Shown here in pieces: positions 9,681 to 20,101 of a DNA stretch of 64,000 nucleotides. The translations under genes were made by a program, and so were the position numbers. Origin of the DNA: Pseudomonas caricapapayae (GTDB taxonomy: Bacteria > Pseudomonadota > Gammaproteobacteria > Pseudomonadales > Pseudomonadaceae); assembly GCF_001400735.1 (NCBI RefSeq), contig NZ_LJPW01000059.1, positions 34,821 to 98,820 of the forward strand, read 5' to 3'. Below the pieces are notes generated by a model. It saw nothing but the letters and a program-made list of their open reading frames with translations, did not search any database and was not told the DNA's origin. The stretch's first letter is position 1; every line of letters begins with the position of its first letter.

Positions 9681-11083
9681 CTTTGAACGTGCCACGCCGT
9701 TGGGTGGTGTTCAATGTGCTGCTCGGCACACTGACCGTCAGCCTCAGCAACAGCTCGCTCAACCCGGCGCTGCCAACGTTCATGGAGGCGTTTCGGGTCG
9801 GCCCCTTGCTGGCCACCTGGATCGTCGCGGGGTTCATGACCAGCATGGGCATGACCATGCCGCTGACCAGCTTTCTCAGTCAGCGCATCGGCCGTAAACG
9901 GCTGTACCTCTGGGGCGTAGCGCTGTTCATCGGGGGTTCCCTGCTGGGCGCACTGGCCGGTTCCATCGCGCTGGTGATCACTGCGCGAGTGGTGCAGGGC
10001 ATCGCCAGCGGGTTGATGATTCCGTTATCGCTGGCGATCATTTTCTCCGTGTATGAAAAACATGAGCGGGGCAGGGTGACAGGGCTCTGGAGCGCAGCCG
10101 TGATGCTTGCTCCGGCGCTCGGTCCGCTGTGTGGCAGCCTGATGCTGGAGTGGTTCAGTTGGCGCTCGCTGTTCCTGATGAATGTCCCTATCGGACTGCT
10201 GGCCTTGTTGTTGGGCCTCGGTGTGCTGCCGGACTCCGAACCTGTCGAGCGCAAGCCGTTCGACCTGATCGGTTACCTGCTGGTTGCCTCCGGCATTGGC
10301 TTGCTGATGATAGCCATCAGCCGTATGCATCAGGCCCAGGCGCTGCTCGACCCGTTGAACCAGGGCATGGTGCTGATCGCGGTGGCCTGTCTGATCGCGT
10401 TCGTGCGGGTTGAATTGAGCCGCAAGGCACCGCTGCTGAATCTGCGGCTGTTCAACCTGCGCGGCTACCGTCTGAGCGTGATCATTGCCGTGGTGCAATC
10501 GGTTGGCATGTTCGAATGCCTGGTCCTGTTGCCGCTGCTGGTGCAGACAGTGCTGGGCTACAACCCGATCTGGACCGGCCTGGCACTGCTCTGTACCGCC
10601 GCCTTCGCCAGTCTGTTCGGCCAGTGGGGCGGCAAGGCGCTGGACCGGCATGGTCCACGCACAGTGGTTGCTATCGGCCTGCTGCTGACCGGTATTTCAA
10701 CCTTCGCGCTGGGCATGCTCAAGGCTGATACCGCCATTGGCGTGGTGTTCGTCTTGATGATGATTCGTGGCGCGGGTCTCGGGCTTTCCTACATGCCGGT
10801 GACAACGGCCGGGCTCAATGCCTTGCCCGAGCCGATGGTCACTCAGGGCGCGGCAATGAATAACATATCCCGCCGTCTCGTCGCGTCGCTGGCAATTGTC
10901 ATCGCGTCGCTGTGGCTGGAGTTCCGCCTGAACACTGCGGGACCGGCTGCCACACCATCGGCCATCAGTGAAGTCTTCATCGTCACCGGCCTGCTGATCC
11001 TGCTGGCGCTGCCGTGTGCCTGGCGCTTCCCGCTTAACGACGAACGCAGCGAGGCTCAGCCCGGTGCGGTCGAACCCCGATAA
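9677..11083 (+). CDS. yhcA: MFS exporter YhcA (DHA2-like), probable achromobactin efflux
   Basis: A 468-residue major facilitator with about 14 hydrophobic segments. The DHA2/EmrB-like motif LSQRIGRKRLYLWGV falls after helix 2, the RVVQGIASGLMIPLSLAI segment in helix 4, and the motif-C region is LAPALGPLCGSLM. It sits inside the synthesis operon with overlapping start (ATGA at 9677), as the orthologue does in Dickeya and P. syringae. That makes export of the finished siderophore across the inner membrane the likely role. No outer-membrane partner is seen nearby. Confidence 0.85.
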   Translation: MTLNVPRRWVVFNVLLGTLTVSLSNSSLNPALPTFMEAFRVGPLLATWIVAGFMTSMGMTMPLTSFLSQRIGRKRLYLWGVALFIGGSLLGALAGSIALVITARVVQGIASGLMIPLSLAIIFSVYEKHERGRVTGLWSAAVMLAPALGPLCGSLMLEWFSWRSLFLMNVPIGLLALLLGLGVLPDSEPVERKPFDLIGYLLVASGIGLLMIAISRMHQAQALLDPLNQGMVLIAVACLIAFVRVELSRKAPLLNLRLFNLRGYRLSVIIAVVQSVGMFECLVLLPLLVQTVLGYNPIWTGLALLCTAAFASLFGQWGGKALDRHGPRTVVAIGLLLTGISTFALGMLKADTAIGVVFVLMMIRGAGLGLSYMPVTTAGLNALPEPMVTQGAAMNNISRRLVASLAIVIASLWLEFRLNTAGPAATPSAISEVFIVTGLLILLALPCAWRFPLNDERSEAQPGAVEPR

Positions 11084-11104
11084 TTTTTCGTTCGAGGTAT
11101 GAAC

Positions 11105-12958
11105 ATGGCTACCCCTTTACCGCTGAAACGTAACGCTGCTTCACCAGAAACGGCCACAGGTGCCTGGCTGGCCGATGTCGACACCGCACGTTACGAAAAA
11201 GTACAGCGCCGCGTGATCGGCCAATTGCTGCAAACCTTACTGTACGAGGCTGCACTGCCTTACCGGTGCACACGGCTGGACGATCATCGGCATCACTTCA
11301 CAGTCGCCACAACTGAAGGGGTGGAATACCACTGTGACGGACTGCTGAGTACCAGCTTCGAGCTGATCCGCCTGGATCACGCCACCCTGGAGAGGGTAAC
11401 CGGCGAAGGTGAGCGCAGTGTGCCGGATTTGCATCTGGCGTTGACCGAGCTGCTGAGTCCGTTCAAGGACAGCCCGCATCTGGCGCGCTTTATCCAGGAA
11501 ATCGAGCAGACCCAGCTAAAGGACCTGCAAGCCCGCACTCAGGGTTATCGACCCGCAAGGCCCGCGCACGAGCTGGACGTGGACGCGCTTGAACAGCATT
11601 TCATGGATGCCCATAGCTATCACCCGTGCTACAAGTCGCGGATCGGCTTTTCCTTAAGTGACAATCGCCACTACGGCCCTGAATTTGCCACGCCTGTTGC
11701 GGTGGTCAGGCTGGCGGTGGCGAAATCGAGCGCGTCGGTCGGTCATTCACGCAACATGGATTTTCCGGCGTTTATCCGCCAGGAACTGGGTACACAGCGC
11801 TGGCAGGAAATCGCCCGGAATCTGGCCGCGCAAGGCAAATCCATCGACGATTATCAGCTGATGCCGGTACATCCGTGGCAGTGGGACAACGTCACGGTAT
11901 CGACCTTCTATCCGGAACTTGCCAGCGGCGAGCTGATTTATCTGGGAACTTCGAGCGACGTCTACAAGGCTCAGCAGTCGATTCGCACCCTGGCCAATGC
12001 CAGCCAGCCCAAGCGACCTTACGTCAAGCTGGCCATGAGCATGACCAATACCTCCAGCACGCGAATTCTGGCGCGGCACACCGTGCTCAACGGTCCGATC
12101 ATCACCGACTGGCTGCACCAACTCATCGCCACCGACAGCACCGCTCGTGCGCTGGATTTTGTGATCCTCGGCGAAGTCGCCGGTGTCAGCTACGACTACC
12201 GCCATCTGCCGGAATCCCGCTCGGCACAGACTTACGGCACGCTGGGTGCGATCTGGCGCGAAAGCCTGCATCAATACCTCAGGGACGATGAGCAGGCAGT
12301 GCCGTTCAATGGCCTCAGCCACGTCGAAAATCGTTATGACGACGGCGACCAGACGCCGTTCATCGACGCCTGGGTCCGCCAGTACGGTCTCAAGGAATGG
12401 ACCCGACAATTACTGCAGGTCACGGTGCCGCCGATCATTCATATGCTCTATGCCGAAGGTATCGGCATGGAGTCCCACGGGCAGAACATCGTGCTGATCG
12501 TCAAGCAGGGCTGGCCGCAACGCATCGCCCTCAAGGACTTTCATGATGGCGTGCGTTATTCGCCCGCGCACCTCGGACGCCCCGAGTTGTGCCCGGAGCT
12601 GGTCCCGCTGCCCGCCAGCCACGCGAAACTCAACCGTAATTCGTTCATCGTTACCGATGACGTCAACGCGGTGCGCGACTTTTCCTGCGACTGCTTCTTC
12701 TTCATCTGCCTGGCTGAAATGGCGATCTTCCTGCGCCAGCACTACTCGCTGGACGAAACTCTGTTCTGGCAGATGACCGCAGATGTCATTCTCGACTATC
12801 AGCGCGCGCATCCGCAGCATCGCGACCGCTTCGAGCTGTTTGACGTGTTTGCTGCGTCGTATGAAGTGGAAGAGCTGACCAAACGTCGCCTGCTGGGTGA
12901 TGGCGAACGCCGGTTCCGTTCGGTGCCCAACCCGCTGCATGCCTGCAGGCCGCAATGA
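11105..12958 (+). CDS. acsC: NIS synthetase AcsC (IucA/IucC family)
   Basis: A 617-residue NIS synthetase with LMPVHPWQWDNV (the conserved HPWQ segment), KLAMSMTNTSSTRIL, GIGMESHGQNIVL and LKDFHDG. In the Dickeya scheme AcsC attaches diaminobutyrate to the citrate-derived intermediate. Two ATGs are possible: the GAGG at 11094-11097 is only one base from the ATG at 11099 but seven from the one at 11105, so the second is preferred. The stop overlaps acsB (ATGA). Order of action relative to AcsA is from the literature on Dickeya, not from this sequence. Confidence 0.88.
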   Translation: MATPLPLKRNAASPETATGAWLADVDTARYEKVQRRVIGQLLQTLLYEAALPYRCTRLDDHRHHFTVATTEGVEYHCDGLLSTSFELIRLDHATLERVTGEGERSVPDLHLALTELLSPFKDSPHLARFIQEIEQTQLKDLQARTQGYRPARPAHELDVDALEQHFMDAHSYHPCYKSRIGFSLSDNRHYGPEFATPVAVVRLAVAKSSASVGHSRNMDFPAFIRQELGTQRWQEIARNLAAQGKSIDDYQLMPVHPWQWDNVTVSTFYPELASGELIYLGTSSDVYKAQQSIRTLANASQPKRPYVKLAMSMTNTSSTRILARHTVLNGPIITDWLHQLIATDSTARALDFVILGEVAGVSYDYRHLPESRSAQTYGTLGAIWRESLHQYLRDDEQAVPFNGLSHVENRYDDGDQTPFIDAWVRQYGLKEWTRQLLQVTVPPIIHMLYAEGIGMESHGQNIVLIVKQGWPQRIALKDFHDGVRYSPAHLGRPELCPELVPLPASHAKLNRNSFIVTDDVNAVRDFSCDCFFFICLAEMAIFLRQHYSLDETLFWQMTADVILDYQRAHPQHRDRFELFDVFAASYEVEELTKRRLLGDGERRFRSVPNPLHACRPQ

Positions 12959-13731
12959 TGCTGAGGACCAATACGCTCAAAAGCAGACTCGGCAGCGGGC
13001 AGCCGGTGTACGGGCTGATCAGCTCGATTCCGGCCCCGGCTGCCATCGAGTTGATCGCCGAGGCCGGTTTCGACTTCGTGATCATCGACATGGAACACGT
13101 GCTGATCAACCCGGAAACCGTGGAGAACATGATCCGCGTAGCGGAGAGCTACGGCCTCACGCCGCTGGTGCGGGTCGCCGATCTCAACCCGAAAACCCTG
13201 CTGCGCCTGCTCGATGGCGGCGCGCAGGGTATCGTTTTGCCGATGATCGAGAGTCCCGGGCAATTGGCGGACGCCATTGCCGCCTGCAAATATTACCCGC
13301 TGGGCCGTCGCAGCCTTAACGCCGGTCGTCCCGGCTCGTTCGGCAAGCACAGCCTGGCGCAGTACGTGGAGGCCGCCAATCAACAGATCATGGTGGTGGC
13401 AATGATCGAAAGCGCCGAAGGCGTGCGCCGCGCCGCAGAGATTGCAGCTGTGCCGGGGCTGGACATGATTCTCGAGGGGGCCGCAGACCTGTCGCAATCA
13501 CTGGGCATGCCCTGGCAGATCGATCAAGCCGATGTACAACAGGCCTTGCTGGCTACCTGGCAAGCGACCAGCGCAGCAGGCGTCGCCTACTGCACGATTC
13601 CCCGTCAACCCGGCGACGCTGCCCGCTGGCAGGCGCGCGGGGTCAATGCCTTTGTCCTCGGGGACGAGCGCGGCATAGCCTTTCGTGCACTTCAGGCCCG
13701 CCTGGCTCAACATTCAGCAGAAGGAAAATAA
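12955..13731 (+). CDS. acsB: HpcH/HpaI-type aldolase AcsB
   Basis: A 258-residue TIM-barrel protein of the HpcH/HpaI (citrate lyase beta-like) family. Recognisable parts are GLISSIPAPAAIELIAEAGF, the metal-site segments DMEH (usually DAEH or DTEH) and QGIVLPMIESPGQL, and a later catalytic-barrel VAMIESAEGV. It probably supplies a citrate- or 2-oxoglutarate-derived precursor for achromobactin. Its precise reaction is not established to my knowledge. The start overlaps the acsC stop, and the stop is four bases from the acsA start, so the gene is expressed as part of the synthesis unit. A second ATG directly follows the first (12958). Confidence 0.82.
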   Translation: MMLRTNTLKSRLGSGQPVYGLISSIPAPAAIELIAEAGFDFVIIDMEHVLINPETVENMIRVAESYGLTPLVRVADLNPKTLLRLLDGGAQGIVLPMIESPGQLADAIAACKYYPLGRRSLNAGRPGSFGKHSLAQYVEAANQQIMVVAMIESAEGVRRAAEIAAVPGLDMILEGAADLSQSLGMPWQIDQADVQQALLATWQATSAAGVAYCTIPRQPGDAARWQARGVNAFVLGDERGIAFRALQARLAQHSAEGK

Positions 13732-13734
13732 ACG

Positions 13735-15618
13735 ATGAACTTCACTTCACTCGCCGCTGACCTGGTCATGCAGGATCTGGTCGACTGCCTGCTGGCTGAA
13801 GATTTCTTTGGCCGCGAGCCATTGAGCCTGCAGGACAACGCTCACTGGCAATCCCGTCACCCACAGGCCCCGAAGCTGGCAGCGCAGAACAGCGCACAGC
13901 AGATCTGGGAATGGTGCTGCGATGACGCGGAACAGCGCTTCATCAGCATCGCCTTGCGCCCCGGCATTACCCAGCAATGGGAAAAAGAGCCCGGCACGCC
14001 GGTGCTCGGCCGTCAGGCTGAGCGCTGGACCCGGCTGTCTCCGGAAGATTTCATGAAATGGGTGTTCGCCGGCAAGGCGACGCTGCTTCAGGACAGCGAG
14101 CGGCAAGACAATGAAAAGGGCATAGCACTGTTTCTCGAGGTGTTGCGCATCAGCGTGTGGCAGACCGCGTTGTCGCTGGATCATAAGGTCGACGAGCACA
14201 ACCTGATGGCTCAGGACGGCGCTACGTTCTTCAGGACGATGGAGCAGTGGGCTTCGTTGCGCGATCGGCCCTATCACCCGCTGGCCAAGGCCAAACAAGG
14301 TTTGAACGAGCGGGAATACCTGCAGTATCAGGCCGAATTTGCCCAGCCGGTGGCGCTGAACTGGGTCGCTGTCGACAAGACCCTGCTGCAGTGCGGTGAC
14401 GGAGTAGGGGATGTGAACGAGTCTTTCCCTGCCCGCTATCTGCTGCCAGAGCACCTGCAAGCTGGTCTCGAACAGGAATTGCAAGCGCGCGGCATTGCCG
14501 GCAGCCATGTGGCATTGCCGGTCCACCCGTGGCAGTTCGAACATGTTCTGCAGGCCCAGTTGGGCGATGCATTTGCCAGCGGCGATTGTCAGCGCCTGAC
14601 CTTCAACGAGGCAGCAGTGTATGCCACCTCATCGCTGCGCTCGATGACGCCATGCTTTGCCAGCCCCGATTACCTCAAGCTGCCCATGGCCATCTATTCG
14701 CTCGGCGCATCCCGCTATCTGCCCGCAGTAAAAATGATCAACGGCGGCCTGAGTGAAAAGCTGTTGCGCCAGGTTGTCGACAAGGATGAAACCCTGAGCC
14801 GCTCGCTGCACCTGTGCGATGAACGCAAATGGTGGGCGTTCATGCCACCTCAAGCCACCCTGTTCGACGAAGGGCCTCGGCATCTTTCGGCGATGGTGCG
14901 CGGCTATCCGGCAGCCTTGCTCGACGATCCGGACTGCCGCCTGCTGCCGATGGCGGCGCTGGGTACGCCGTTACCCGGCAGCAATCGGCATTTCTTCGAT
15001 GAATGGATGGATTATCGCGATCTGCCGCGCAACCAGGCTTCGGTACTGACGCTGTTCCGCGAGCTGAGCCACAGTTTCTTCGACATCAACCTGCGCATGT
15101 TCCGCCTGGGTATGCTCGGCGAAGTGCATGGCCAGAACGCAGTGATGGTCTGGAAAGACGGCCAGGCGCAAGGTCTGTTGTTGCGCGACCACGACTCGTT
15201 GCGTATTTTCGTGCCGTGGCTGGAGCGCAACGGCATGCACGATCCGGAATATCGCATCAAGAAAGGCCATGCCAATACCCTTTACCACAACTGCCCTGAA
15301 GACTTGCTGTTCTGGTTGCAGACACTGGGGATTCAAGTAAATGTGCGGGCAATCATGGATACGCTGGCCCAGGTATATGACGTACCGGTAACAGCGCTGT
15401 GGACGGTATTGCGCGATGTTCTGGATAATCTGATCACAACCATCGAATTTGACGACGAGGCGCGTGCCATGATCAGGCATCAACTGTTCGAAGCCCCCAA
15501 TTGGCCGCAGAAACTCTTGCTTACCCCTATGATCGAGCGCGCTGGCGGACCAGGCAGCATGCCCTTCGGCAAAGGCGAGGTGGTCAATCCGTTCCACAGG
15601 TTGCGCCGTGCAACCTGA
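13735..15618 (+). CDS. acsA: NIS synthetase AcsA (IucA/IucC family)
   Basis: A 627-residue NIS synthetase, the third in the operon. It shows ALPVHPWQFEHV, the YATSSLRSMTPCF segment, KLPMAIYSLGASRYLPAVK, and the C-terminal GEVHGQNAVMVW and LLRDHDSLRIF. An AAGGAAA lies ten to fifteen bases before the ATG. In the known pathway it adds the last amine or carboxyl partner. The gene overlaps cbrA by eleven bases, so transport and synthesis are transcribed together. Confidence 0.88.
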   Translation: MNFTSLAADLVMQDLVDCLLAEDFFGREPLSLQDNAHWQSRHPQAPKLAAQNSAQQIWEWCCDDAEQRFISIALRPGITQQWEKEPGTPVLGRQAERWTRLSPEDFMKWVFAGKATLLQDSERQDNEKGIALFLEVLRISVWQTALSLDHKVDEHNLMAQDGATFFRTMEQWASLRDRPYHPLAKAKQGLNEREYLQYQAEFAQPVALNWVAVDKTLLQCGDGVGDVNESFPARYLLPEHLQAGLEQELQARGIAGSHVALPVHPWQFEHVLQAQLGDAFASGDCQRLTFNEAAVYATSSLRSMTPCFASPDYLKLPMAIYSLGASRYLPAVKMINGGLSEKLLRQVVDKDETLSRSLHLCDERKWWAFMPPQATLFDEGPRHLSAMVRGYPAALLDDPDCRLLPMAALGTPLPGSNRHFFDEWMDYRDLPRNQASVLTLFRELSHSFFDINLRMFRLGMLGEVHGQNAVMVWKDGQAQGLLLRDHDSLRIFVPWLERNGMHDPEYRIKKGHANTLYHNCPEDLLFWLQTLGIQVNVRAIMDTLAQVYDVPVTALWTVLRDVLDNLITTIEFDDEARAMIRHQLFEAPNWPQKLLLTPMIERAGGPGSMPFGKGEVVNPFHRLRRAT

Positions 15619-16513
15619 TCAGGCCCTGCATCCTTCGCGGCGCACGGTACTGCGTCTGTCATTGGGGTTGCTGGCGCTGCCGGGCATTGCCTGGGCAGCG
15701 CCACCAAGAGTGGTCACGTTGTTTCAGGGAGCATCCGACAGCGCGGTGGCATTGGGCATCACGCCGTGCGGCGTGGTCGATTCCTGGAGCGAAAAGCCGA
15801 TGTATCGCTACCTGCGCCCGGCGCTGGCGGCGGTACCGCATGTGGGCCTGGAAACCCAGCCGAGCCTTGAAGATATAGTGCTGCTCAAACCGGACCTGAT
15901 CGTCGCATCACGTTTTCGCCATCAACGCATCGCGCCGTTGCTCGAGCAGATCAGCCCGGTCCTTATGCTGGAGGAAGTGTTCGAGTTCAAGCGCACACTG
16001 GCAATGATGGGCGCTGCATTGCAGCGTCAGCAGCAGGCCCTGGAACTGCTGGGGCATTGGCAACAGCGTGTGACGCAATTGCGTGGCCTGTTACAGGCTA
16101 AATTCGCTGGACGCTGGCCGATCACTGTGTCGGTTCTCGACATTCGCGAGGACCATATTCGCAGCTATCTGCCTGCCAGCTTTGCAGGTTCGGTGCTTAC
16201 CGAACTGGGCTTTGCCTGGACGCAGGCTGCTCGAGAAACACGCGGCGTGTCCCTTAAACTCAGCAGCAAAGAGAGCTTGCCTGTGGTCGATGCTGACCTG
16301 TTCTTCATTTTTCAGCGCGCGGACAGCAAAGCCGCGCAGCAAAATTACGACAAGCTGGTCCAGCACCCGTTCTGGCAGCAGTTGCGCGCCGCGCAGGACC
16401 GTCAGGTATGGCGCGTCGATGCCGTCGCCTGGAGTCTGTCCGGAGGCATTCTGGGTGCCAACCACATGCTCGACGAAATCGCCCGCGTGGCAATGGCGGA
16501 CAGTCCCTCATGA
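15608..16513 (+). CDS. cbrA: Periplasmic ferric-achromobactin binding protein CbrA
   Basis: A 301-residue class-III (FecB/FhuD-like) solute-binding protein. It begins with [17 protein letters not shown], a twin-arginine (Tat-like) signal, and a predicted cleavage after AWA. The two-lobe fold is marked by [17 protein letters not shown] and the DADLFFIF region of the second lobe. The GTG start at 15608 lies inside the end of acsA. It should carry ferric achromobactin from the receptor to the CbrBC permease. A twin-arginine leader is uncommon for this family and worth noting; an ordinary Sec signal remains possible. Confidence 0.85.
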   Translation: MQPDQALHPSRRTVLRLSLGLLALPGIAWAAPPRVVTLFQGASDSAVALGITPCGVVDSWSEKPMYRYLRPALAAVPHVGLETQPSLEDIVLLKPDLIVASRFRHQRIAPLLEQISPVLMLEEVFEFKRTLAMMGAALQRQQQALELLGHWQQRVTQLRGLLQAKFAGRWPITVSVLDIREDHIRSYLPASFAGSVLTELGFAWTQAARETRGVSLKLSSKESLPVVDADLFFIFQRADSKAAQQNYDKLVQHPFWQQLRAAQDRQVWRVDAVAWSLSGGILGANHMLDEIARVAMADSPS

Positions 16514-17499
16514 CGACTGCGGTAAAACTGGGGCTGGGACTGTTGGTATTGATAATGTGCATGGGATTGAGCCTGGCCACCGGAGCCAACTGGATATCGC
16601 CCTCTGCAATAGTCAGAAGCGTGTGGCAGCCCGACGCGCTGAGCGCTATCGAGCATGTGCTGCTGGATACCCGCCTGACGCGCACCCTGATGGCCGTCGC
16701 CGTGGGTTCCAGTCTGGCGGTTGCCGGCGCGCTGATGCAGGCCCTGACGCGCAACCCGCTGGCGTCGCCGGGATTGTTCGGCATCAATGCCGGGGCGACG
16801 TTTTCCATCATTGCCTGTTCGTCGTTGTTCGCGCTTTCGTCCATGAGCCAATGGCTGTGGTGCGCCTTCATCGGTGCAGCGGTGGCAGGGACCCTTGTCT
16901 GGGTGATCGGCAACCGAGGGCAGGGCAGCCTCAACCCATTGCGGATTGTGTTGGCCGGCGCAGCGATCACCGCGCTGTTTACCGCGTTCAGTCAGGCCCT
17001 GCTGGTGGTCAACCAGGACGGCCTGGACACCGTGTTGTTCTGGCTGGCGGGCTCCTTGTCGGAACGCGATCTGGGCACTGCCGCGCCATTGCTGATCTGC
17101 GTGGTACTGGCTCTGAGCGGATCACTGCTGCTCGCCGGGCAGGTCAATGTGCTCAATACCGGAGAAGCCATCGCCACCGCTCTGGGCCAGCGTACCGGGC
17201 TGATTCGTCTGCTCATGAGCATCGTGATCATTGCTCTGGCAGGCAGCGCAGTGGCATTGGCCGGGAGCATCGGTTTCATCGGGCTGCTGGTGCCGCACAT
17301 GGTGCGCAAGACGCTGTCCATCGATCACCGCTGGCTGCTGCCCGGTTGCGCGTTGCTGGGCGCAACGCTGTTGTTGCTGGCCGATACGCTGTCGCGGGTG
17401 GTAATCGTGCCTCAGGAAGTACCGGTGGGTGTGATGACCGCGCTGTTCGGTGCTCCATTCTTCATAGCGCTGGTACGGCGGGGGGCACGTTATGGATAG
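16510..17499 (+). CDS. cbrB: Ferric-siderophore permease CbrB (FecCD family)
   Basis: A 329-residue inner-membrane permease of the FecCD/BtuC family with about nine to ten hydrophobic helices. Typical segments are [20 protein letters not shown] and the coupling region [16 protein letters not shown]. The ATG at 16510 overlaps the cbrA stop; the longer frame upstream is out of place inside cbrA. It pairs with CbrC as the translocation channel. Confidence 0.9.
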   Translation: MTTAVKLGLGLLVLIMCMGLSLATGANWISPSAIVRSVWQPDALSAIEHVLLDTRLTRTLMAVAVGSSLAVAGALMQALTRNPLASPGLFGINAGATFSIIACSSLFALSSMSQWLWCAFIGAAVAGTLVWVIGNRGQGSLNPLRIVLAGAAITALFTAFSQALLVVNQDGLDTVLFWLAGSLSERDLGTAAPLLICVVLALSGSLLLAGQVNVLNTGEAIATALGQRTGLIRLLMSIVIIALAGSAVALAGSIGFIGLLVPHMVRKTLSIDHRWLLPGCALLGATLLLLADTLSRVVIVPQEVPVGVMTALFGAPFFIALVRRGARYG

Positions 17500-18523
17500 G
17501 CACCTGACCGTGCGCTACCCGGGATTTTCCCGGCAGTTCAGCCTGACGGCATTGCTGCGCTTGGTGATTGCCGTAACGCTGACCCTGATGATCGCACTGA
17601 GCTCGTTGGCCCTGGGCAAAATCAACCTGTCGCCCGCGACCCTTTTGAATGTATTCAGCGGTCAGGCGGACGCCAGCCTGATCTTCATTGTCGAGCAGTT
17701 GCGCATGCCCCGGCTGGCACTGGCAGCGCTGGTCGGAGCTGCTTTGGCGGTGTCCGGGCTGATCCTGCAAAGCATTATTCGTAACCCGCTGGCGTCGCCG
17801 GACTTGTTGGGCATCACCAGCGGTGCCAGTGCGGCAGCCGTGTTGTATCTGTCGTTCTTCTCGGCTGCATTGGGCACGCAGTTTCTACCCTTGGCCGCCG
17901 TCTCCGGCGCAGGATTGGCCGCGCTGGTTATCTATCTGCTGGCGTGGAATCAGGGCGCCTCGCCATTACGCATGGTATTGATCGGCGTAGGGGTATCGGC
18001 TCTGCTGGCTGCGGTGACGACGTTCATTCTGGTGTTCAGCCCGTTGACAACCACCTTGTCGGCTTACGTCTGGCTGACCGGGAGTGTGTATGGTGCCAGT
18101 TGGCCAGAACCCCGCGCGCTGGCAGGCTGGCTGTTGTTGACACTGCCGTTGCTGGTGCTGCTCGCTCGCCAGGTGCGCATGCAGCAACTCGATGACGGTC
18201 TGGCGCTGGGCATAGGCGTCAGGGTGCAATGGCTGCGCGCCGGACTGCTGCTGGTGAGCGTTGCGCTTGCAGGCCTGGCGGTCGCATGGGGCGGGGCAAT
18301 TGCCTTTGTTGGCTTGATCGCGCCGCATATTGCCAAACGCCTGATGCCGCCGGGGTTTACCGGTCAGGCGCTGATGTCGGCGCTGATTGGTGCAGACCTT
18401 GTCATGCTTGCCGATCTTGCCGGGCGTACGCTGTTCCTGCCGCTGGATCTGCCTGCAGGGATTTTTGTCGCGGTGCTGGGCACGCCGTTTTTTCTTTATC
18501 TATTGATTAACCAGCGGCATTAA
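17492..18523 (+). CDS. cbrC: Ferric-siderophore permease CbrC (FecCD family)
   Basis: A 343-residue partner permease. Family landmarks are [20 protein letters not shown] and the cytoplasmic coupling segment [17 protein letters not shown], followed by [19 protein letters not shown]. It overlaps cbrB by eight bases, with the GGGGGGCAC stretch before its ATG acting as the ribosome site. Together with CbrB it should form the heterodimeric channel for ferric achromobactin. Confidence 0.9.
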   Translation: MDRHLTVRYPGFSRQFSLTALLRLVIAVTLTLMIALSSLALGKINLSPATLLNVFSGQADASLIFIVEQLRMPRLALAALVGAALAVSGLILQSIIRNPLASPDLLGITSGASAAAVLYLSFFSAALGTQFLPLAAVSGAGLAALVIYLLAWNQGASPLRMVLIGVGVSALLAAVTTFILVFSPLTTTLSAYVWLTGSVYGASWPEPRALAGWLLLTLPLLVLLARQVRMQQLDDGLALGIGVRVQWLRAGLLLVSVALAGLAVAWGGAIAFVGLIAPHIAKRLMPPGFTGQALMSALIGADLVMLADLAGRTLFLPLDLPAGIFVAVLGTPFFLYLLINQRH

Positions 18524-18533
18524 GGAAATACGG

Positions 18534-19325
18534 ATGGCGTCAATCGCAACCCACGACCTGACCCTGAGCTACCAACGCCAGGTGATCATCGACAGCCTGG
18601 ATCTGCAATTGCCTGCAGGCCAGGTGACCGTGCTGATCGGCAGCAACGGTTGCGGCAAAAGTACCTTGCTGAAATCCCTCGCGCGTCTGCTCAAGCCACA
18701 GCAGGGCAGCGTGGTGCTCAACGGTGCAGACATCCATCAGAAGTCCACCGCCACAGTAGCGCGTGAACTGGCGATTCTGCCGCAAATGCCAAGCGCCCCG
18801 GAAGGTATCTGCGTACGTCAGCTGGTGGCGCTGGGCCGTTATCCTTACCAGAACTGGATGCAGCAATGGTCCGTTCAGGATGAAGCCATGGTCGAGCGAG
18901 CGCTGGCCCAGACCGGCATGCAGGCGTTGGCTGACAGGCCCGTCGATGCGCTATCGGGCGGTCAGCGTCAGCGCGCGTGGATCGCCATGACCCTGGCGCA
19001 GGATACCGATATCGTATTACTCGACGAGCCAACGACCTTTCTCGACCTGGCTCACCAGATCGAAGTGCTGGACTTGTTGCGCGACCTCAATCGGCAAGAA
19101 GGCAAAACCATCATCATGGTCCTGCATGACCTGAATCTGGCGTGCCGTTATGCCGATCACATGGTCGCTGTCCACGAGCGCACCGCCTTCGCTCAGGGGC
19201 GTCCGGCCGACATCCTCAGTGAAGCGCTGGTCAAGCAGGTCTTTGGCCTCAATTGCCGGATTATCGCCGATCCATTCTTTGGTACACCGTTGTGCATTCC
19301 CTTTGGCAGGGAACTGCCGCAATGA
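18534..19325 (+). CDS. cbrD: Ferric-siderophore importer ATPase CbrD
   Basis: A 263-residue ABC ATPase of the FecE/FhuC type. It has Walker [10 protein letters not shown] (about residues 39-47), the signature [13 protein letters not shown], Walker [16 protein letters not shown] and the H-loop HDLN. An AAGGAAA precedes the ATG. It energises CbrBC. The stop overlaps the start of the FhuF-type reductase, suggesting that import and iron release are made together. Confidence 0.92.
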   Translation: MASIATHDLTLSYQRQVIIDSLDLQLPAGQVTVLIGSNGCGKSTLLKSLARLLKPQQGSVVLNGADIHQKSTATVARELAILPQMPSAPEGICVRQLVALGRYPYQNWMQQWSVQDEAMVERALAQTGMQALADRPVDALSGGQRQRAWIAMTLAQDTDIVLLDEPTTFLDLAHQIEVLDLLRDLNRQEGKTIIMVLHDLNLACRYADHMVAVHERTAFAQGRPADILSEALVKQVFGLNCRIIADPFFGTPLCIPFGRELPQ

Positions 19326-20101
19326 GTCTGGTGCACGCTTTCACCGAGCCCGAATGGGCGCTGCTGTCCGGGGCGCTGCAGCTCAGGCAGGCAAGTGACC
19401 GCGATCCTCGCTCGTTATCGCCCCGCGCCCTGCTGGACGAGGAGGTGTGCGAACAAGTGCTCGAGACGTTAGGGCCTGTCATCGGCTCTCCGACGCAGAC
19501 AATCACCGCATCACTGCTGGCCAAGCGCTTCTCCTTCCTGAGCACGGGTGCCTGTCTGTACGCCATGTCGGTCTACGACAAGGGTTTGATCCTGTCGCTG
19601 GACAACAGCGTTATCGAATACGCACACGATGACGGCCTGTGGACCTCTTCAATGCCCTTGGTCGATGTGACGCCTGTGGGTTATGAACCCGGCACTCGCG
19701 AGGCGTGGAGGGAGCTCATCGTCGCAACCTTGTTCCGCGAACTGCTGCAGCCATTGTGGGAAACCTTCAACCGCGTCACCGGCATATCCCGGCGCATCCT
19801 CTGGGAAAACACAGCCGTACGCGTCTATTCGCTGTACGACAAACGCATGGAAAAGATTCAGGACCCGGCAATTCGGCAGCGCTATGAGGGCGACTTCGAC
19901 TGGCTGCTGAATCAGGCAGACCCGGCATTGTTCGGCCTGAACTACAACCCGTTGAAACACTTCCGGCGCCCCCCCGTTTTGCTGGAAGCTGAAGGCAAAA
20001 GCGTCCGTTTTCGTCGAACCTGCTGCTTCTATTACGACGCCAGCAACCCTGTCGAGTATTGCTCGACCTGTCCGTTACTGAGGCCCAGGAAATCCCGATG
20101 A
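19322..20101 (+). CDS. FhuF-type [2Fe-2S] ferric-siderophore reductase
   Basis: A 259-residue protein ending in [17 protein letters not shown]. That C-C-x10-C-x2-C arrangement is the [2Fe-2S] ligand pattern of FhuF-family ferric reductases. The body carries the IucA/FhuF-like segment [22 protein letters not shown]. It starts inside the cbrD stop (ATGA) and its own stop overlaps the next gene. The likely job is reduction of iron from imported ferric achromobactin in the cytoplasm. Its presence completes a synthesis-export-uptake-release module. Confidence 0.85.
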   Translation: MSLVHAFTEPEWALLSGALQLRQASDRDPRSLSPRALLDEEVCEQVLETLGPVIGSPTQTITASLLAKRFSFLSTGACLYAMSVYDKGLILSLDNSVIEYAHDDGLWTSSMPLVDVTPVGYEPGTREAWRELIVATLFRELLQPLWETFNRVTGISRRILWENTAVRVYSLYDKRMEKIQDPAIRQRYEGDFDWLLNQADPALFGLNYNPLKHFRRPPVLLEAEGKSVRFRRTCCFYYDASNPVEYCSTCPLLRPRKSR

